DNA of 64,000 bases from Streptomyces kurssanovii (GTDB taxonomy: Bacteria; Actinomycetota; Actinomycetes; Streptomycetales; Streptomycetaceae). The notes below the pieces were generated by a model, which saw only the letters and a program-made list of their open reading frames with translations, was not told where the DNA came from and did no database searches. Location of the stretch: NCBI RefSeq assembly GCF_014649695.1, contig NZ_BMTN01000018.1, positions 94,295 through 158,294 on the forward strand, given 5' to 3'. This document shows positions 15,597-23,384 of this stretch, one piece after another. Numbering within the stretch: position 1 is the first letter of the stretch; each line of letters starts with the position of its first letter. The position numbers were made by a program, and so were the translations under genes.

Positions 15597-15937
15597 GCGG
15601 GCTTGTTCCCCTCCCCGCCCCTTCCCGAAACCGGGGCAAGCCCCGGACCCCGTACCGCCCTCCGCGCCGTGCCCTCAATCTCCCCTACGGCCTGGCGGCC
15701 GTGGAAGGTGCCCCCAGGCGGGCTGGATTTCGCTCCGCGAAATCAGCCTCGCCGGCGATTGAGGCCCGGGGGCCCGGTGGGGGTCCCCCCACGCCGCCAG
15801 GCGTAGGGGGAAGAGCCCCCGAAACACCGCGCGAAGCGCGGTGGCGGGTCCGGGCGGAGCCCCCACGCGGCGGAGCCGCACATCGGTACAGCGGGAAGGG
15901 GCGGGGAGGGGAAACGCCCCGCGCAGCGGCCACGCCC
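15597..15937. repeat. Dispersed GC-rich intergenic repeat, copy 1
   Basis: A complex, strongly foldable unit shared with copies at about 27545-27715 and 63668-63980. Shared blocks include CTACGGCCTGGCGGCCGTGG, CCGGCGATTGAGG, CACCGCGCGAAGCGCGGT and GGGTCCGGGCGGAGCCC. Internal palindromes (for example 15728-15747 around ATTTCGCTCCGCGAAAT) would form hairpins in RNA. No coding region is supported here. It lies between two genes pointing toward it and may act as a bidirectional terminator. Confidence 0.8.
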
Positions 15938-15941
15938 CCGG

Positions 15942-17021
15942 TCAGCCCACCTCGCAGCAGTCCGGCGCCAGCCCCTTCGGCAGACGCTCCCCGCCGAACA
16001 CCGCCGTCGTCGCCTCGTCACCACCGAGCGCCGCCACGGCGAGCAGCAGTGAGCCCGCCGTCCATGTCGTCTGTTCCTCGGGCCATATCGCGCGCTCGCC
16101 CTCGAAGACGTAGCCCGTCCAGTACAGGCCGCCCTCCGCGCGGAGGTGCTGGATGGACTGGAGGATCTCCAGGGCGCGGTCGGACTCGCCCACCGCCCAC
16201 AGTGCGAGCGCCAGTTCGCAGCTTTCGCCGCCCGTGACCCACGGGTTGGGCAGGACGCATCGCACGCCCAGGCCGGGCACGACGAAGTCGTCCCAGCGGG
16301 ACTCGATGCGGGCCTTCGCCTCGTCGCCGGTCACCGCGCCGCCGAGGACGGGGTAGTACCAGTCCATCGAGTAGCGGTCCTTGTCGAGGAAGCGCTCGGG
16401 ATGGTGGCGGACGGCGTGGGCGAGCGCGCCGGCCGCGAGTTCCCAGTCGGGCTGGGGCTCCTCGCGTTCCTCCGCGACGGCGAGCGCGCAACGCAGCGCG
16501 TGGTGGATGGAGGAACTGCCGGTCAGGAGGGCATCTTCGACCACCGTCCCGTCCGGCTCGCGCTTCCAGCCGATCTGGCCGCCGGGCTGCTGGAGCCCCA
16601 GGACGAATTCGACGGCCGCGTACACGACCGGCCACATCCGGTCGAGGAAGAGCTCGTCGCCGGTGGCCAGGTAGTGGTGCCACACGCCGACCGCGATGTA
16701 GGCACAGAAGTTGCTCTCGCGGCCGTGGTCCGTCACGGCGGCCGGGTCGCCGTCGTGGTAGGCGGCGTACCAGGAGCCGTCGTCGTTCTGGTGCCGGGCG
16801 AGCCACTCGTAGGCGCGGGCGGCGGCCTCGTGCTCACCCGCGGCGTCGAGCGCCATCGCGGCTTCCGTGTGGTCCCACGGGTCGAGGTGGTGACCGCGGA
16901 ACCAGGGGATCGCGCCGTCGGGGCGCTGCACGGCGAGGATCCCCGCGACGGTCTCCACGGCCTCCTCGGCGCTCAGGACCCCGGGCAGGACAAGGTGTTC
17001 GGTACGTTCTGGCAACGTCAC
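15942..17021 (-). CDS. Prenyltransferase/squalene-oxidase-fold (alpha-toroid) protein
   Basis: 359 aa, no signal peptide. Repeated alpha/alpha hairpins carry the terpenoid-cyclase-toroid signature: VAGILAVQRPDGAIPWFRG, YEWLARHQNDDGSWYAAY, FVLGLQQPGGQIGW and VTGGESCELALALWA. Such toroids occur in squalene cyclases, prenyltransferases and six-hairpin glycosidases; the acidic residues HLDPWDHTEAAMAL fit a glycosidase-like or cyclase-like pocket. No DxDD motif is obvious, so a classic class II cyclase is doubtful. The GTG at 17021 overlaps the methyltransferase stop as GTGA, so it is the third gene of a GT4-methyltransferase-toroid operon. The product is probably a modified sugar or lipid; the substrate is unknown. 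Confidence 0.75.
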   Translation of the reverse strand: MTLPERTEHLVLPGVLSAEEAVETVAGILAVQRPDGAIPWFRGHHLDPWDHTEAAMALDAAGEHEAAARAYEWLARHQNDDGSWYAAYHDGDPAAVTDHGRESNFCAYIAVGVWHHYLATGDELFLDRMWPVVYAAVEFVLGLQQPGGQIGWKREPDGTVVEDALLTGSSSIHHALRCALAVAEEREEPQPDWELAAGALAHAVRHHPERFLDKDRYSMDWYYPVLGGAVTGDEAKARIESRWDDFVVPGLGVRCVLPNPWVTGGESCELALALWAVGESDRALEILQSIQHLRAEGGLYWTGYVFEGERAIWPEEQTTWTAGSLLLAVAALGGDEATTAVFGGERLPKGLAPDCCEVG

Positions 17022-17752
17022 TTGGCGGCGTCCACGGGAAGGTGCGGCTTCGTCGCGTACGCCACGAAGCTCTTGCCGATCAGCGGGTTCAGCGCCTGTT
17101 CGGCGACGCGGGTGACCAGCGGCTTCTTCATGATGTCCCAGACGAGGAGCTTGTGGTACGCCTTCACCGGCAGCGCCTTGTCGTTGTCGACACCGAAGGC
17201 GCACTTGAGCCACCAGTACGGCGAATGCAGCGCGTGGGCGTGGTGGGTGCCGTACGGCCGCAGGCCCGCCTCCTTCATCTTGGCGAGCAGTTCGTCGGCC
17301 TTGTAGATGCGGATGTGGCCGCCCTCGACCTCGTGGTAGGCGTCGCTGAGCGCCCAGCAGACCTTCTCGGGGCCGTAGCGCGGCACGGTGACCGCGATGC
17401 GGCCGCCGGGCCGCAGGACGCGGACCATCTCGGCGAGCACTCCCTTGTCGTCGGGGATGTGCTCCATCACCTCGGAGATGATGACGACGTCGAACGACTC
17501 GTCGGGGAAGGGCAGGTTGAGGGCGTCGCCCTCCATGGCGGTGGCGGTCGCGCCGGCGGGGGCCTCTCCGGCCTCCTTCATCGCGGCGAACCACTTGGCG
17601 ACCTCGCGGATCTCCTCGCCGTTCTGGTCGAGGGCAACGACCTGCGCTCCGCGCCGGTAGCACTCGAAGGCGTGCCGGCCGGCGCCGCAGCCCAGATCGA
17701 GCACTCGGTCGCCCGGGGCGAGCGGAAAGCGGGAGAAGTCGACGGTCAGCAC
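17018..17752 (-). CDS. Class I SAM-dependent methyltransferase (Methyltransf_11 type)
   Basis: 244 aa. The SAM-binding motif is VLDLGCGAGRHAFEC (residues about 17-31), followed by VVALDQNGEEI, the post-I acidic motif GDALNLPFPDESFDVVIISEVMEHI and motif III EMVRVLRPGGRIAVTVP. This is a UbiE-like small-molecule methyltransferase. The C-terminal half has lipid-like hydrophobic helices (HSPYWWLKCAFG), which may indicate a hydrophobic acceptor. It sits 53 bp after the GT4 gene and overlaps the downstream toroid gene, implying a shared pathway, perhaps methylation of a glycolipid. Start GTG at 17752 is chosen by family alignment. Confidence 0.9.
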   Translation of the reverse strand: MLTVDFSRFPLAPGDRVLDLGCGAGRHAFECYRRGAQVVALDQNGEEIREVAKWFAAMKEAGEAPAGATATAMEGDALNLPFPDESFDVVIISEVMEHIPDDKGVLAEMVRVLRPGGRIAVTVPRYGPEKVCWALSDAYHEVEGGHIRIYKADELLAKMKEAGLRPYGTHHAHALHSPYWWLKCAFGVDNDKALPVKAYHKLLVWDIMKKPLVTRVAEQALNPLIGKSFVAYATKPHLPVDAAK

Positions 17753-17805
17753 GGGGGGTCTGCCTTCCTGGGGGCGGAGCTCGGGTCTTCCTGGTGGAGC
17801 TGGGG

Positions 17806-19131
17806 TCAGTGGGTGCGCGCGGAAGCGGCGGACGATGCGGCGATCGCCTCGCGGTAGCGTTCCGCGGTGCCGATCGCGGCCTGCTTCCAGGTGAAGCGGG
17901 CCAGCACCCTGGCCCGTCCGGCGTCGCCGAGCCGGGCCCGCAGGTCGGGATCGCCGAACAGCCGGCGCAGAGCGGCGGCAAGGGCCTCCGCGTCGCCGGG
18001 CGGCACGGCCAGGCAGGTCTCGCCGTCGGGGCCGGCGACCTCGGGGATCGCACCGCCGGTGGTGGCGACGAGCGGTGTGCCGGTGGCCATGGCCTCCGCG
18101 GCGGGCAGCGAGAAGCCCTCGTACAGCGACGGCACGCAGGCGATCTGGGCGCTACGCACCAGGTCGACCAGTTCGGCGTCGGTGATGCCCTTGACGAACC
18201 GGACGGCGTCGTCGAGGCCGTAGCGCTCGATGAGCTGCGCCACCGGGCCGTCCTCGGCGCGCTTGCCGACGACGACGAGGTGGGCGTCCGGGTTCTCGGT
18301 GCGGAGTTTGGCGAGCGCCTCGACGAGGTGGACGAGTCCCTTGAGGGGGACGTCGGCGCTGGAGGTGGTGACGATCCGGCCGGGGACCTCGGCGACGGAG
18401 GGGTCCGGTGAGAAGAGGTCGGTGTCGGCGCCGATGTGGACGACGTGGACGCGGTCGCGCCGTACGCCGAGGTGGTCGACGATCTCCTGCTGCGAGGAGC
18501 CGGAGACGGTGAGCACGGAGGGCAGCCGGCGGGCGACGCGCTTCTGCATGCGGGTGAAGCCGTACCAGCGGCGCACGGACGCGCGGCGCTGCCAGCTCTC
18601 CGCGGCGTCGAGGTCCAGCTGCCGGTCGACGGTGATCGGATGGTGGATCGTCGTGACCAGCGGGGCGCCGATGTCGCCGAGGAGACCGTAGCCGAGGGTC
18701 TGGTTGTCGTGGACGACGTCGAACTCGCCCCGCCGGGCCAGCAGGTGGCGGCGGGCGCGGAGCGAGAACGTCAGCGGCTCCGGGAAGCCGCCGGTCCACA
18801 TGGTGGCGACCTCGAGGGCGTCGATCCAGTCCCGGTACTCGCCGCGGCCGGGCGTGCGGAACGGGTCGGGGCTGCGGTACAGGTCGAGGCTCGGCAGTTC
18901 TGTGAGCGGCACGCCTTCGTCGAGGACCGGGTAGGGCTGGGCGCCGATCACCTCGACGCGGTGGCCGAGCCGGGCGAGTTCACGCGACAGGTGGCGTACG
19001 TAGACGCCCTGGCCGCCGCAGAACGGGTTCCCCTTGTACGTCAGGAGGGCGATGCGCAGCGGGGCGTCACCGCTGCCGGACGTGCCTGACGTGCCCGCTC
19101 GGGGGCCGGCCTCTATGGCCTCTGCGGTCAC
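17806..19131 (-). CDS. GT4-family glycosyltransferase
   Basis: 441 aa GT-B fold enzyme. The N-terminal Rossmann half starts LRIALLTYKGNPFCGGQGVYVRHLSRELARLGHRV. The C-terminal nucleotide-sugar half has IVTTSSADVPLKGLVHLVEAL and the donor-binding EGFSLPAAEAMATGTPLVAT with the paired glutamates of the EX7E motif. Retaining transfer of a sugar from a nucleotide donor is expected; the acceptor is unknown. GTG at 19131 is chosen because AGAAGGGGG lies 6-14 bases upstream; an upstream GTG at 19149 lacks a ribosome site. First gene of the operon, divergent from a KstR-like TetR gene across a gap that contains a KstR-type box. Confidence 0.92.
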   Translation of the reverse strand: MTAEAIEAGPRAGTSGTSGSGDAPLRIALLTYKGNPFCGGQGVYVRHLSRELARLGHRVEVIGAQPYPVLDEGVPLTELPSLDLYRSPDPFRTPGRGEYRDWIDALEVATMWTGGFPEPLTFSLRARRHLLARRGEFDVVHDNQTLGYGLLGDIGAPLVTTIHHPITVDRQLDLDAAESWQRRASVRRWYGFTRMQKRVARRLPSVLTVSGSSQQEIVDHLGVRRDRVHVVHIGADTDLFSPDPSVAEVPGRIVTTSSADVPLKGLVHLVEALAKLRTENPDAHLVVVGKRAEDGPVAQLIERYGLDDAVRFVKGITDAELVDLVRSAQIACVPSLYEGFSLPAAEAMATGTPLVATTGGAIPEVAGPDGETCLAVPPGDAEALAAALRRLFGDPDLRARLGDAGRARVLARFTWKQAAIGTAERYREAIAASSAASARTH

Positions 19132-19184
19132 CCGGGGCCCCCTTCTCACTGCGTTTCGGCGGAGCCTAATCGGTCGCGCTAATC

Positions 19185-19198
19185 TAGAACAAGTTTCA
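19185..19198. promoter_or_regulatory. KstR-type operator box
   Basis: TAGAACAAGTTTCA matches all fixed positions of the published KstR consensus TnnAACnnGTTnnA. It lies between the divergent glycosyltransferase and TetR genes. Repression of both by the adjacent TetR protein is inferred from the match and location. Confidence 0.6.
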
Positions 19199-19332
19199 GA
19201 GTTGACGGTTCAAGGGACTTCGAATCTACCGGGCGGTAGCGCGACTGTGACCGGCGGATCAGGTGATTCCCGCCACGGCGGACGGGTGAAGGAACGGACA
19301 CCGGGACTATGACAGCGCAAGGAAGGCCGACG

Positions 19333-20064
19333 ATGCCCGCGACGCCGCCCCTCACCGAACGGCAGGAGGCGCGCCGCCGCCGCATCCTGCACGCGAGCGC
19401 CCGGCTCGCGAGCCGTGGCGGGTTCGACGCGGTGCAGATGCGGGAGGTCGCCGAGTCGTCGAGCGTCGCGCTCGGCACGCTGTACCGCTACTTCCCTTCC
19501 AAGATCCATCTGCTGGTCGCGACCATGCAGGACCAGCTCCAGCAGATGCACACGACGCTGCGCAAGCGCCCGCCGGGCGGGGAGAGCCCCTCCGAGCGGG
19601 TGGCGGAGACGCTGATGCGGGCCTTCCGGGCGCTCCAGCGCGAGCCGCACCTCGCGGACGCGATGGTGCGGGCGCTGACCTTCGCGGACCGCAGCGTGAG
19701 CCCCGAGGTGGACACCGTCTCGCGGCAGACGACGGCGATCATCCTGGACGCGATGGGGATCGAGCACCCGACGCCGGAGCAGCTCTCCGCCGTCCGTGTC
19801 ATCGAGCACACCTGGCACTCGGCGCTGATCACCTGGCTCTCGGGACGTGCTTCGATCGCCCAGGTGAAGATCGACATCGAGACGGTCTGCCGGCTGATCG
19901 ACCTGACGTCGCCCGACGCCGCAACGGACCGTGGGACACCGGACCGGTCGGCGCCCGACACGGCGCCGGGCCGTGCGACGCCCGACACCGCGCCGGGCCG
20001 TGCGGCGCCAGGTCGTGCGGCGCCGGGTCGTGCGGCGCCGAAGGCCCGGCGCGGCACGGACTAG
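19333..20064 (+). CDS. TetR-family regulator, KstR-like
   Basis: 243 aa. The N-terminal helix-turn-helix (about residues 10-60) reads RRRRILHASARLASRGGFDAVQMREVA followed by VALGTLYRYFPSKIHLLVA, close to the recognition helix region of the mycobacterial cholesterol regulator KstR. The ligand-binding domain follows (about 70-200). The C-terminal 40 residues are a low-complexity tail of repeated APGRA(A/T)P units, unusual for the family. ATG at 19333 is chosen because AAGGAAGG lies 6 bases upstream; ATG at 19309 is possible. KstR-type boxes upstream of this gene and in the fadA5/cyp125-like intergenic region suggest it controls both. In KstR the ligand is a sterol CoA thioester; here that is inference. 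Confidence 0.85.
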   Translation: MPATPPLTERQEARRRRILHASARLASRGGFDAVQMREVAESSSVALGTLYRYFPSKIHLLVATMQDQLQQMHTTLRKRPPGGESPSERVAETLMRAFRALQREPHLADAMVRALTFADRSVSPEVDTVSRQTTAIILDAMGIEHPTPEQLSAVRVIEHTWHSALITWLSGRASIAQVKIDIETVCRLIDLTSPDAATDRGTPDRSAPDTAPGRATPDTAPGRAAPGRAAPGRAAPKARRGTD

Positions 20065-20091
20065 GACCCCTCGGATCTCCGGGCGCAGCGG

Positions 20092-20325
20092 CTACTCCTC
20101 CGGCGGGAAGACGGGCTCGCCGCTGTCCGCCGCGGTGAGCGTGATGGCCTCCACCGGGCAGTTCTCCGCGGCCGCGAGGAGCTTCTCGTCGGCGTCGGCC
20201 GTGGTGGCCCGCGCGTGCGACTGGCGCGCCGCGTCGAGGTCGAAGCCGTCCGGGGCGTGGCCGACGCACATGCCCGAGCCGATGCACAGGGTGCGGTCCA
20301 CCTCGACGCGCCAGCGGTCCCCCAT
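20092..20325 (-). CDS. [3Fe-4S]-type ferredoxin
   Basis: 77 aa small acidic ferredoxin. Cluster ligands are visible in RTLCIGSGMCVGHAPDGF and the distal AENCPVEAI; the pattern C-x5-C and CP fits a single 3Fe-4S cluster, as in ferredoxins that feed electrons to P450s. It follows the aldehyde dehydrogenase with a one-base TGATG overlap, so the pair is co-translated. A plausible electron acceptor is the CYP125-like P450 at 31 kb, which has no ferredoxin next to it. Convergent with the TetR gene, 27 bp apart. Confidence 0.92.
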   Translation of the reverse strand: MGDRWRVEVDRTLCIGSGMCVGHAPDGFDLDAARQSHARATTADADEKLLAAAENCPVEAITLTAADSGEPVFPPEE

Positions 20326-21785
20326 CAGTGGCTCCCGTGTCCGGCGGGCAGGTGGATCATCTTGTGCTCGAGGAACGCGCCGTAGCCCTCGGGGCCGAAC
20401 TCCCGCCCCACGCCGCTGTTCTTGTAACCGCCGAAGGGGCCGAGCATGTCGAGACTGAAGGTGTTGACGTTGTACGTGCCGGTCCGTACCCGCCGTGCGA
20501 AGTCGATGCCGTGCTCGACGTCGGACGTCCACACACTGCCGCTGAGGCCGTAGTCGGAGTCGTTCGCGATCGCGGCGGCCTCGTCCTCGTCGCCGTACGG
20601 CAGCAGGCAGATGACCGGGCCGAAGATCTCCTCGCGGGCGATGCGCATGGAGTTGTCGACGCCGCCGAAGAGGGTCGGCTCCACGTACCAGCCGCGCTCC
20701 TGCCCGGCCGGACGGCCGCCGCCGCACAGGATCTTGGCGCCCTCCTCCTGCCCGACGCGTATGTAGTCCAGGGAGCGCCGCCGCTGGCGCTCGGCGACCA
20801 GCGGGCCGACCTGGGTGGCCGCGTCGAGGGGGTCGCCGACGACGAGCGCGGAGGCCGCGGCGACGAACGCCTCCGCGATCTCGTCGTAGCGGCTGCGCGG
20901 CGCGAGGATGCGGGTCTGGGCCACGCAGGCCTGGCCGTTGTTCATCCAGGCGGCCGGGACGATCCCGGCGACCGCGGTGGCGAGGTCGGCGTCGGGCAGG
21001 ATCACGGCCGCCGACTTGCCGCCGAGTTCGAGGGTGACGCGGGTGAGGTTGCGCGAGGCGACCTCCATGACCCGGCGGCCGGCCTCGACGGAACCGGTGA
21101 AGGAGACCTTGTCGACGCCCTTGTGCCCGACCAGGTACTCGCTGACCTCCCGGCCCGCCGGCAGGATCGACAGGACTCCCTCCGGCAGCCCGGCCTCCCG
21201 CGCGATCTCGCCGAGGATGTACGAGTCGAGAGGTGTCTCGGGCGACGGCTTGAGGACGACGGTGCAGCCCGCGAGCAGCGCGGGGGCGAGCTTGGCGGCG
21301 GCGGTGAACTGCGGGACGTTCCACGGCACGACGGCCGCGACGACGCCCACCGGCTCGCGCCGCACCAGGATCGGGCCGAGGACACCGTCGCGCCGCTCCT
21401 CGTGGGTGAAGTCCCGGGCGACCGAGATCGCCGAGTCCCACACCATCATCGCGCCGAGCGCCTGGGCGAGGACGCTCCACGAGTAGGGGGAGCCGTTCTG
21501 CGCGCTGATGGACCGCGCTATCTCCTCGTGCCGTACGGCGACGGCGTCCTTGATCCGGCCGACGACCTCGATCCGCTCCTCGAGCGTCGTACGCGGCCAG
21601 GGCCCTTCCTCGAAGGCCCGGCGCGCGGCGGCCACCGCCCGGTCCACATCGGCGCGTGAGGCGTGCGGGACACGGCCGAGGACCTGTTCGGTGTGCGGGG
21701 AGATCACCTCGATCACTTCCGTGCCGAGCGGGGCCGTCAACTCGCCGCCGATGAACAGTTCTCCGTATTCCACGAGCTCGGTCAT
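20325..21785 (-). CDS. NAD(P)-dependent aldehyde dehydrogenase
   Basis: 486 aa, full length for the family. The cofactor-binding segment PWNVPQFTAAAKLAPALLAG, the motif VSFTGSVEAGRRV, the general base Glu in LELGGKSA (about residue 253) and the nucleophile Cys in NNGQACVAQTR (about 287) are all present, as is the C-terminal EEIFGPV. The enzyme oxidises aldehydes to acids; adjacency to a P450-type ferredoxin and a KstR-like regulator suggests sterol or lipid side-chain oxidation, but this is inference. ATG at 21785 has GGAGG upstream. It is divergent from the MBL-fold gene across a short gap with two palindromes. Confidence 0.93.
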   Translation of the reverse strand: MTELVEYGELFIGGELTAPLGTEVIEVISPHTEQVLGRVPHASRADVDRAVAAARRAFEEGPWPRTTLEERIEVVGRIKDAVAVRHEEIARSISAQNGSPYSWSVLAQALGAMMVWDSAISVARDFTHEERRDGVLGPILVRREPVGVVAAVVPWNVPQFTAAAKLAPALLAGCTVVLKPSPETPLDSYILGEIAREAGLPEGVLSILPAGREVSEYLVGHKGVDKVSFTGSVEAGRRVMEVASRNLTRVTLELGGKSAAVILPDADLATAVAGIVPAAWMNNGQACVAQTRILAPRSRYDEIAEAFVAAASALVVGDPLDAATQVGPLVAERQRRRSLDYIRVGQEEGAKILCGGGRPAGQERGWYVEPTLFGGVDNSMRIAREEIFGPVICLLPYGDEDEAAAIANDSDYGLSGSVWTSDVEHGIDFARRVRTGTYNVNTFSLDMLGPFGGYKNSGVGREFGPEGYGAFLEHKMIHLPAGHGSH

Positions 21786-21813
21786 GACTGCTGCCTCCCG
21801 CCGGGGCACACTA

Positions 21814-21844
21814 TCTGACACAGTTTCAGAACTGATATCAGTTC
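21814..21844. promoter_or_regulatory. Overlapping palindromes in the ALDH/MBL intergenic region
   Basis: A perfect 16-bp palindrome, GAACTGATATCAGTTC (21829-21844), adjoins an imperfect one with TCTGA/TCAGA arms (21814-21830). The element lies 29 bp from the ALDH start and 15 bp from the MBL start, well placed to repress both. It does not match the KstR consensus, so another TetR-type regulator is likely. Confidence 0.55.
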
Positions 21845-21859
21845 CAGTTACAGGGGGCA

Positions 21860-22927
21860 ATGGCCATGGCGCCGACGGACGAGGCAGCGGCTGGGCATGT
21901 GACCGACCACGGCGGCGGCGTCCGCTCCCTGCGCGTCCCCATCCCGGACAACCCGCTCGGCCACACCCTGGTCCACCTCCTCGACACCGACCGGGGCCCG
22001 GTCCTCGTCGACACCGGCTGGGACGACCCGACCGCCTGGGACACGCTGTCGGCGGGGCTGGCCGCCTGCGGCACCTCCCCCGCCGAGATCCACGGCGTCG
22101 TCGTCACCCACCACCACCCCGACCACCACGGCCTGTCCGGCCGCGTCCGCGAGGCGTCCGGGGCGTGGATCGCGATGCACGCCGCCGACGCCACCGTCGT
22201 GCGCCGCACCAGGGAGGCCGAACCGGGGCTGTGGCTCGACTACCTCGCCGGCAAACTCGCCCGCGCCGGGGCGCCCGAGGCGCACATCGCACCGCTGAGA
22301 GCCGCTCGCGCCGCCGGTGGCGGGGGCGGGCTGCCCGGCCTGCGCCCGGCGCTGCCCGACCGGGAGATCGTGCCGGGCGAACTGCTCGACCTGGCCGGCC
22401 GCCGACTCCGGGCCGTGTGGACGCCCGGCCACACCCCGGGCCATGTCTGCCTCCACCTCGAGGAGACCCACCCGGCGGGCCGCCCGGGCAACGGCCGCCT
22501 CTTCTCCGGCGACCACCTGCTGCCCGGCATCACTCCCCACATCGGCCTGTACGAGGACCCCGACGACGCCACCGTCACCGACCCCCTCGGCGACTACCTC
22601 GACTCCCTGGAACGCGTCGGACGTCTCGCCCCCGCCGAAGTGCTCCCCGCCCACCAGCACGCCTTCACCGGCGCCCAGGACCGGGTACGGGAACTGCTCG
22701 CCCACCACGAGCAGCGGCTCACCGGCCTGCTGAGGCTGCTGGCCCGGCCGCTCACACCGTGGCAGGTCGCCGAGCGGATGGAGTGGAACAGGCCCTGGGA
22801 GCAGATCCCGTACGGCTCCCGCAACATCGCCGTGTCCGAGGCCGAGGCACATCTGCGCCGGCTGGTGAAGCTCGGCCGCGCGGAGGTCGCGGCGGGCGGG
22901 GAGCCGGCCCGGTACGTGGCGGTGTGA
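21860..22927 (+). CDS. MBL-fold metallo-hydrolase
   Basis: 355 aa. Metal-binding motifs of the metallo-beta-lactamase fold are clear: VVVTHHHPDHHGLSG (HxHxDH, about residues 80-90), WTPGHTPGHVCLH, and FSGDHLLPGI, with a distal His in VLPAHQHAF. The C-terminal winged-helix-like extension (RPLTPWQVAERM, NIAVSEAEAHLRRL) is typical of the LACTB2/glyoxalase-II-like group. Hydrolysis of a thioester or ester is expected. ATG at 21860 has GGGGG upstream; ATG at 21866 gives better spacing. The last codons (EPARYVAV) have been copied five times as a 35-bp tandem repeat just downstream. Confidence 0.9.
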   Translation: MAMAPTDEAAAGHVTDHGGGVRSLRVPIPDNPLGHTLVHLLDTDRGPVLVDTGWDDPTAWDTLSAGLAACGTSPAEIHGVVVTHHHPDHHGLSGRVREASGAWIAMHAADATVVRRTREAEPGLWLDYLAGKLARAGAPEAHIAPLRAARAAGGGGGLPGLRPALPDREIVPGELLDLAGRRLRAVWTPGHTPGHVCLHLEETHPAGRPGNGRLFSGDHLLPGITPHIGLYEDPDDATVTDPLGDYLDSLERVGRLAPAEVLPAHQHAFTGAQDRVRELLAHHEQRLTGLLRLLARPLTPWQVAERMEWNRPWEQIPYGSRNIAVSEAEAHLRRLVKLGRAEVAAGGEPARYVAV

Positions 22928-23102
22928 CGGCGGAGAGCCCGGCACGGTACGCGGCGGTGTGACGGCGGAGAGCCCGGCACGGTACGCGGCGGTGTGACGG
23001 CGGAGAGCCCGGCACGGTACGCGGCGGTGTGACGGCGGAGAGCCCGGCACGGTACGCGGCGGTGTGACGGCGGAGAGCCCGGCACGGTACGCGGCGGTGT
23101 GA
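22921..23102. repeat. 35-bp tandem repeat derived from the MBL gene 3' end
   Basis: Five identical 35-bp units begin at 22921, 22956, 22991, 23026 and 23061, followed by a 7-bp partial. Each unit would encode ESPARYAAV and a TGA, closely matching the gene's own C-terminus EPARYVAV. A diverged zero copy is the gene end itself. Because 35 is not a multiple of 3 and each unit carries a stop, the protein is not lengthened. Slipped-strand duplication is the likely origin. Confidence 0.92.
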
Positions 23103-23139
23103 CCGGCGCCCCACGTCCGTGTGGGTGACCGGCCGGTAG

Positions 23140-23290
23140 AGTGGCGCCGTCGTCATCATTACCCGTACGGGGGGAAGCCGGTGCGAATCCGGCGCTGACC
23201 CGCAACCGTGAGCCGCCCTCCGTGGCGGCAAGTCGGAATGCCCCGTACGAGGTCGTGACCGGCTCGTGTCATCGGCAGCCGCCGGTGACC
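23140..23290 (+). promoter_or_regulatory. Cobalamin (B12) riboswitch
   Basis: The B12-box core is unmistakable: GAAGCCGGTGCGAATCCGGC, then GCTGACCCGCAACCGTGAG (23174-23212), and further on AAGTCGGAATGCC (23230-23242). Arms GTACGGGG (23165-23172) and CCCCGTAC (23241-23248) can pair to close the aptamer. GC-rich sequence from about 23260 to 23300 may be the expression platform. It sits 140-200 bp before the ATG of a five-gene operon, so cobalamin should repress that operon. Outer boundaries are approximate. Confidence 0.95.
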
Positions 23291-23384
23291 GGCACCGTCG
23301 AGGCATACGGAGCCGGAGCCCAGGTGCCTGAGCGTGCCCGTGCCCGGATCCCGCCGGAGTACCGCAGGAGAGGCACCGCCCGCC

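Noticed and set aside
14164-15678. 504-codon minus-strand open frame opposite the LLM oxidoreductase
   Set aside because: Shadow of a well-conserved enzyme; no family features.
15701-16237. 178-codon plus-strand frame through the dispersed repeat
   Set aside because: Coding appearance comes from the repeat and from the antisense strand of the toroid gene.
22921-23102. Possible CRISPR array
   Set aside because: The 35-bp units are directly joined with no spacers and derive from a gene end.
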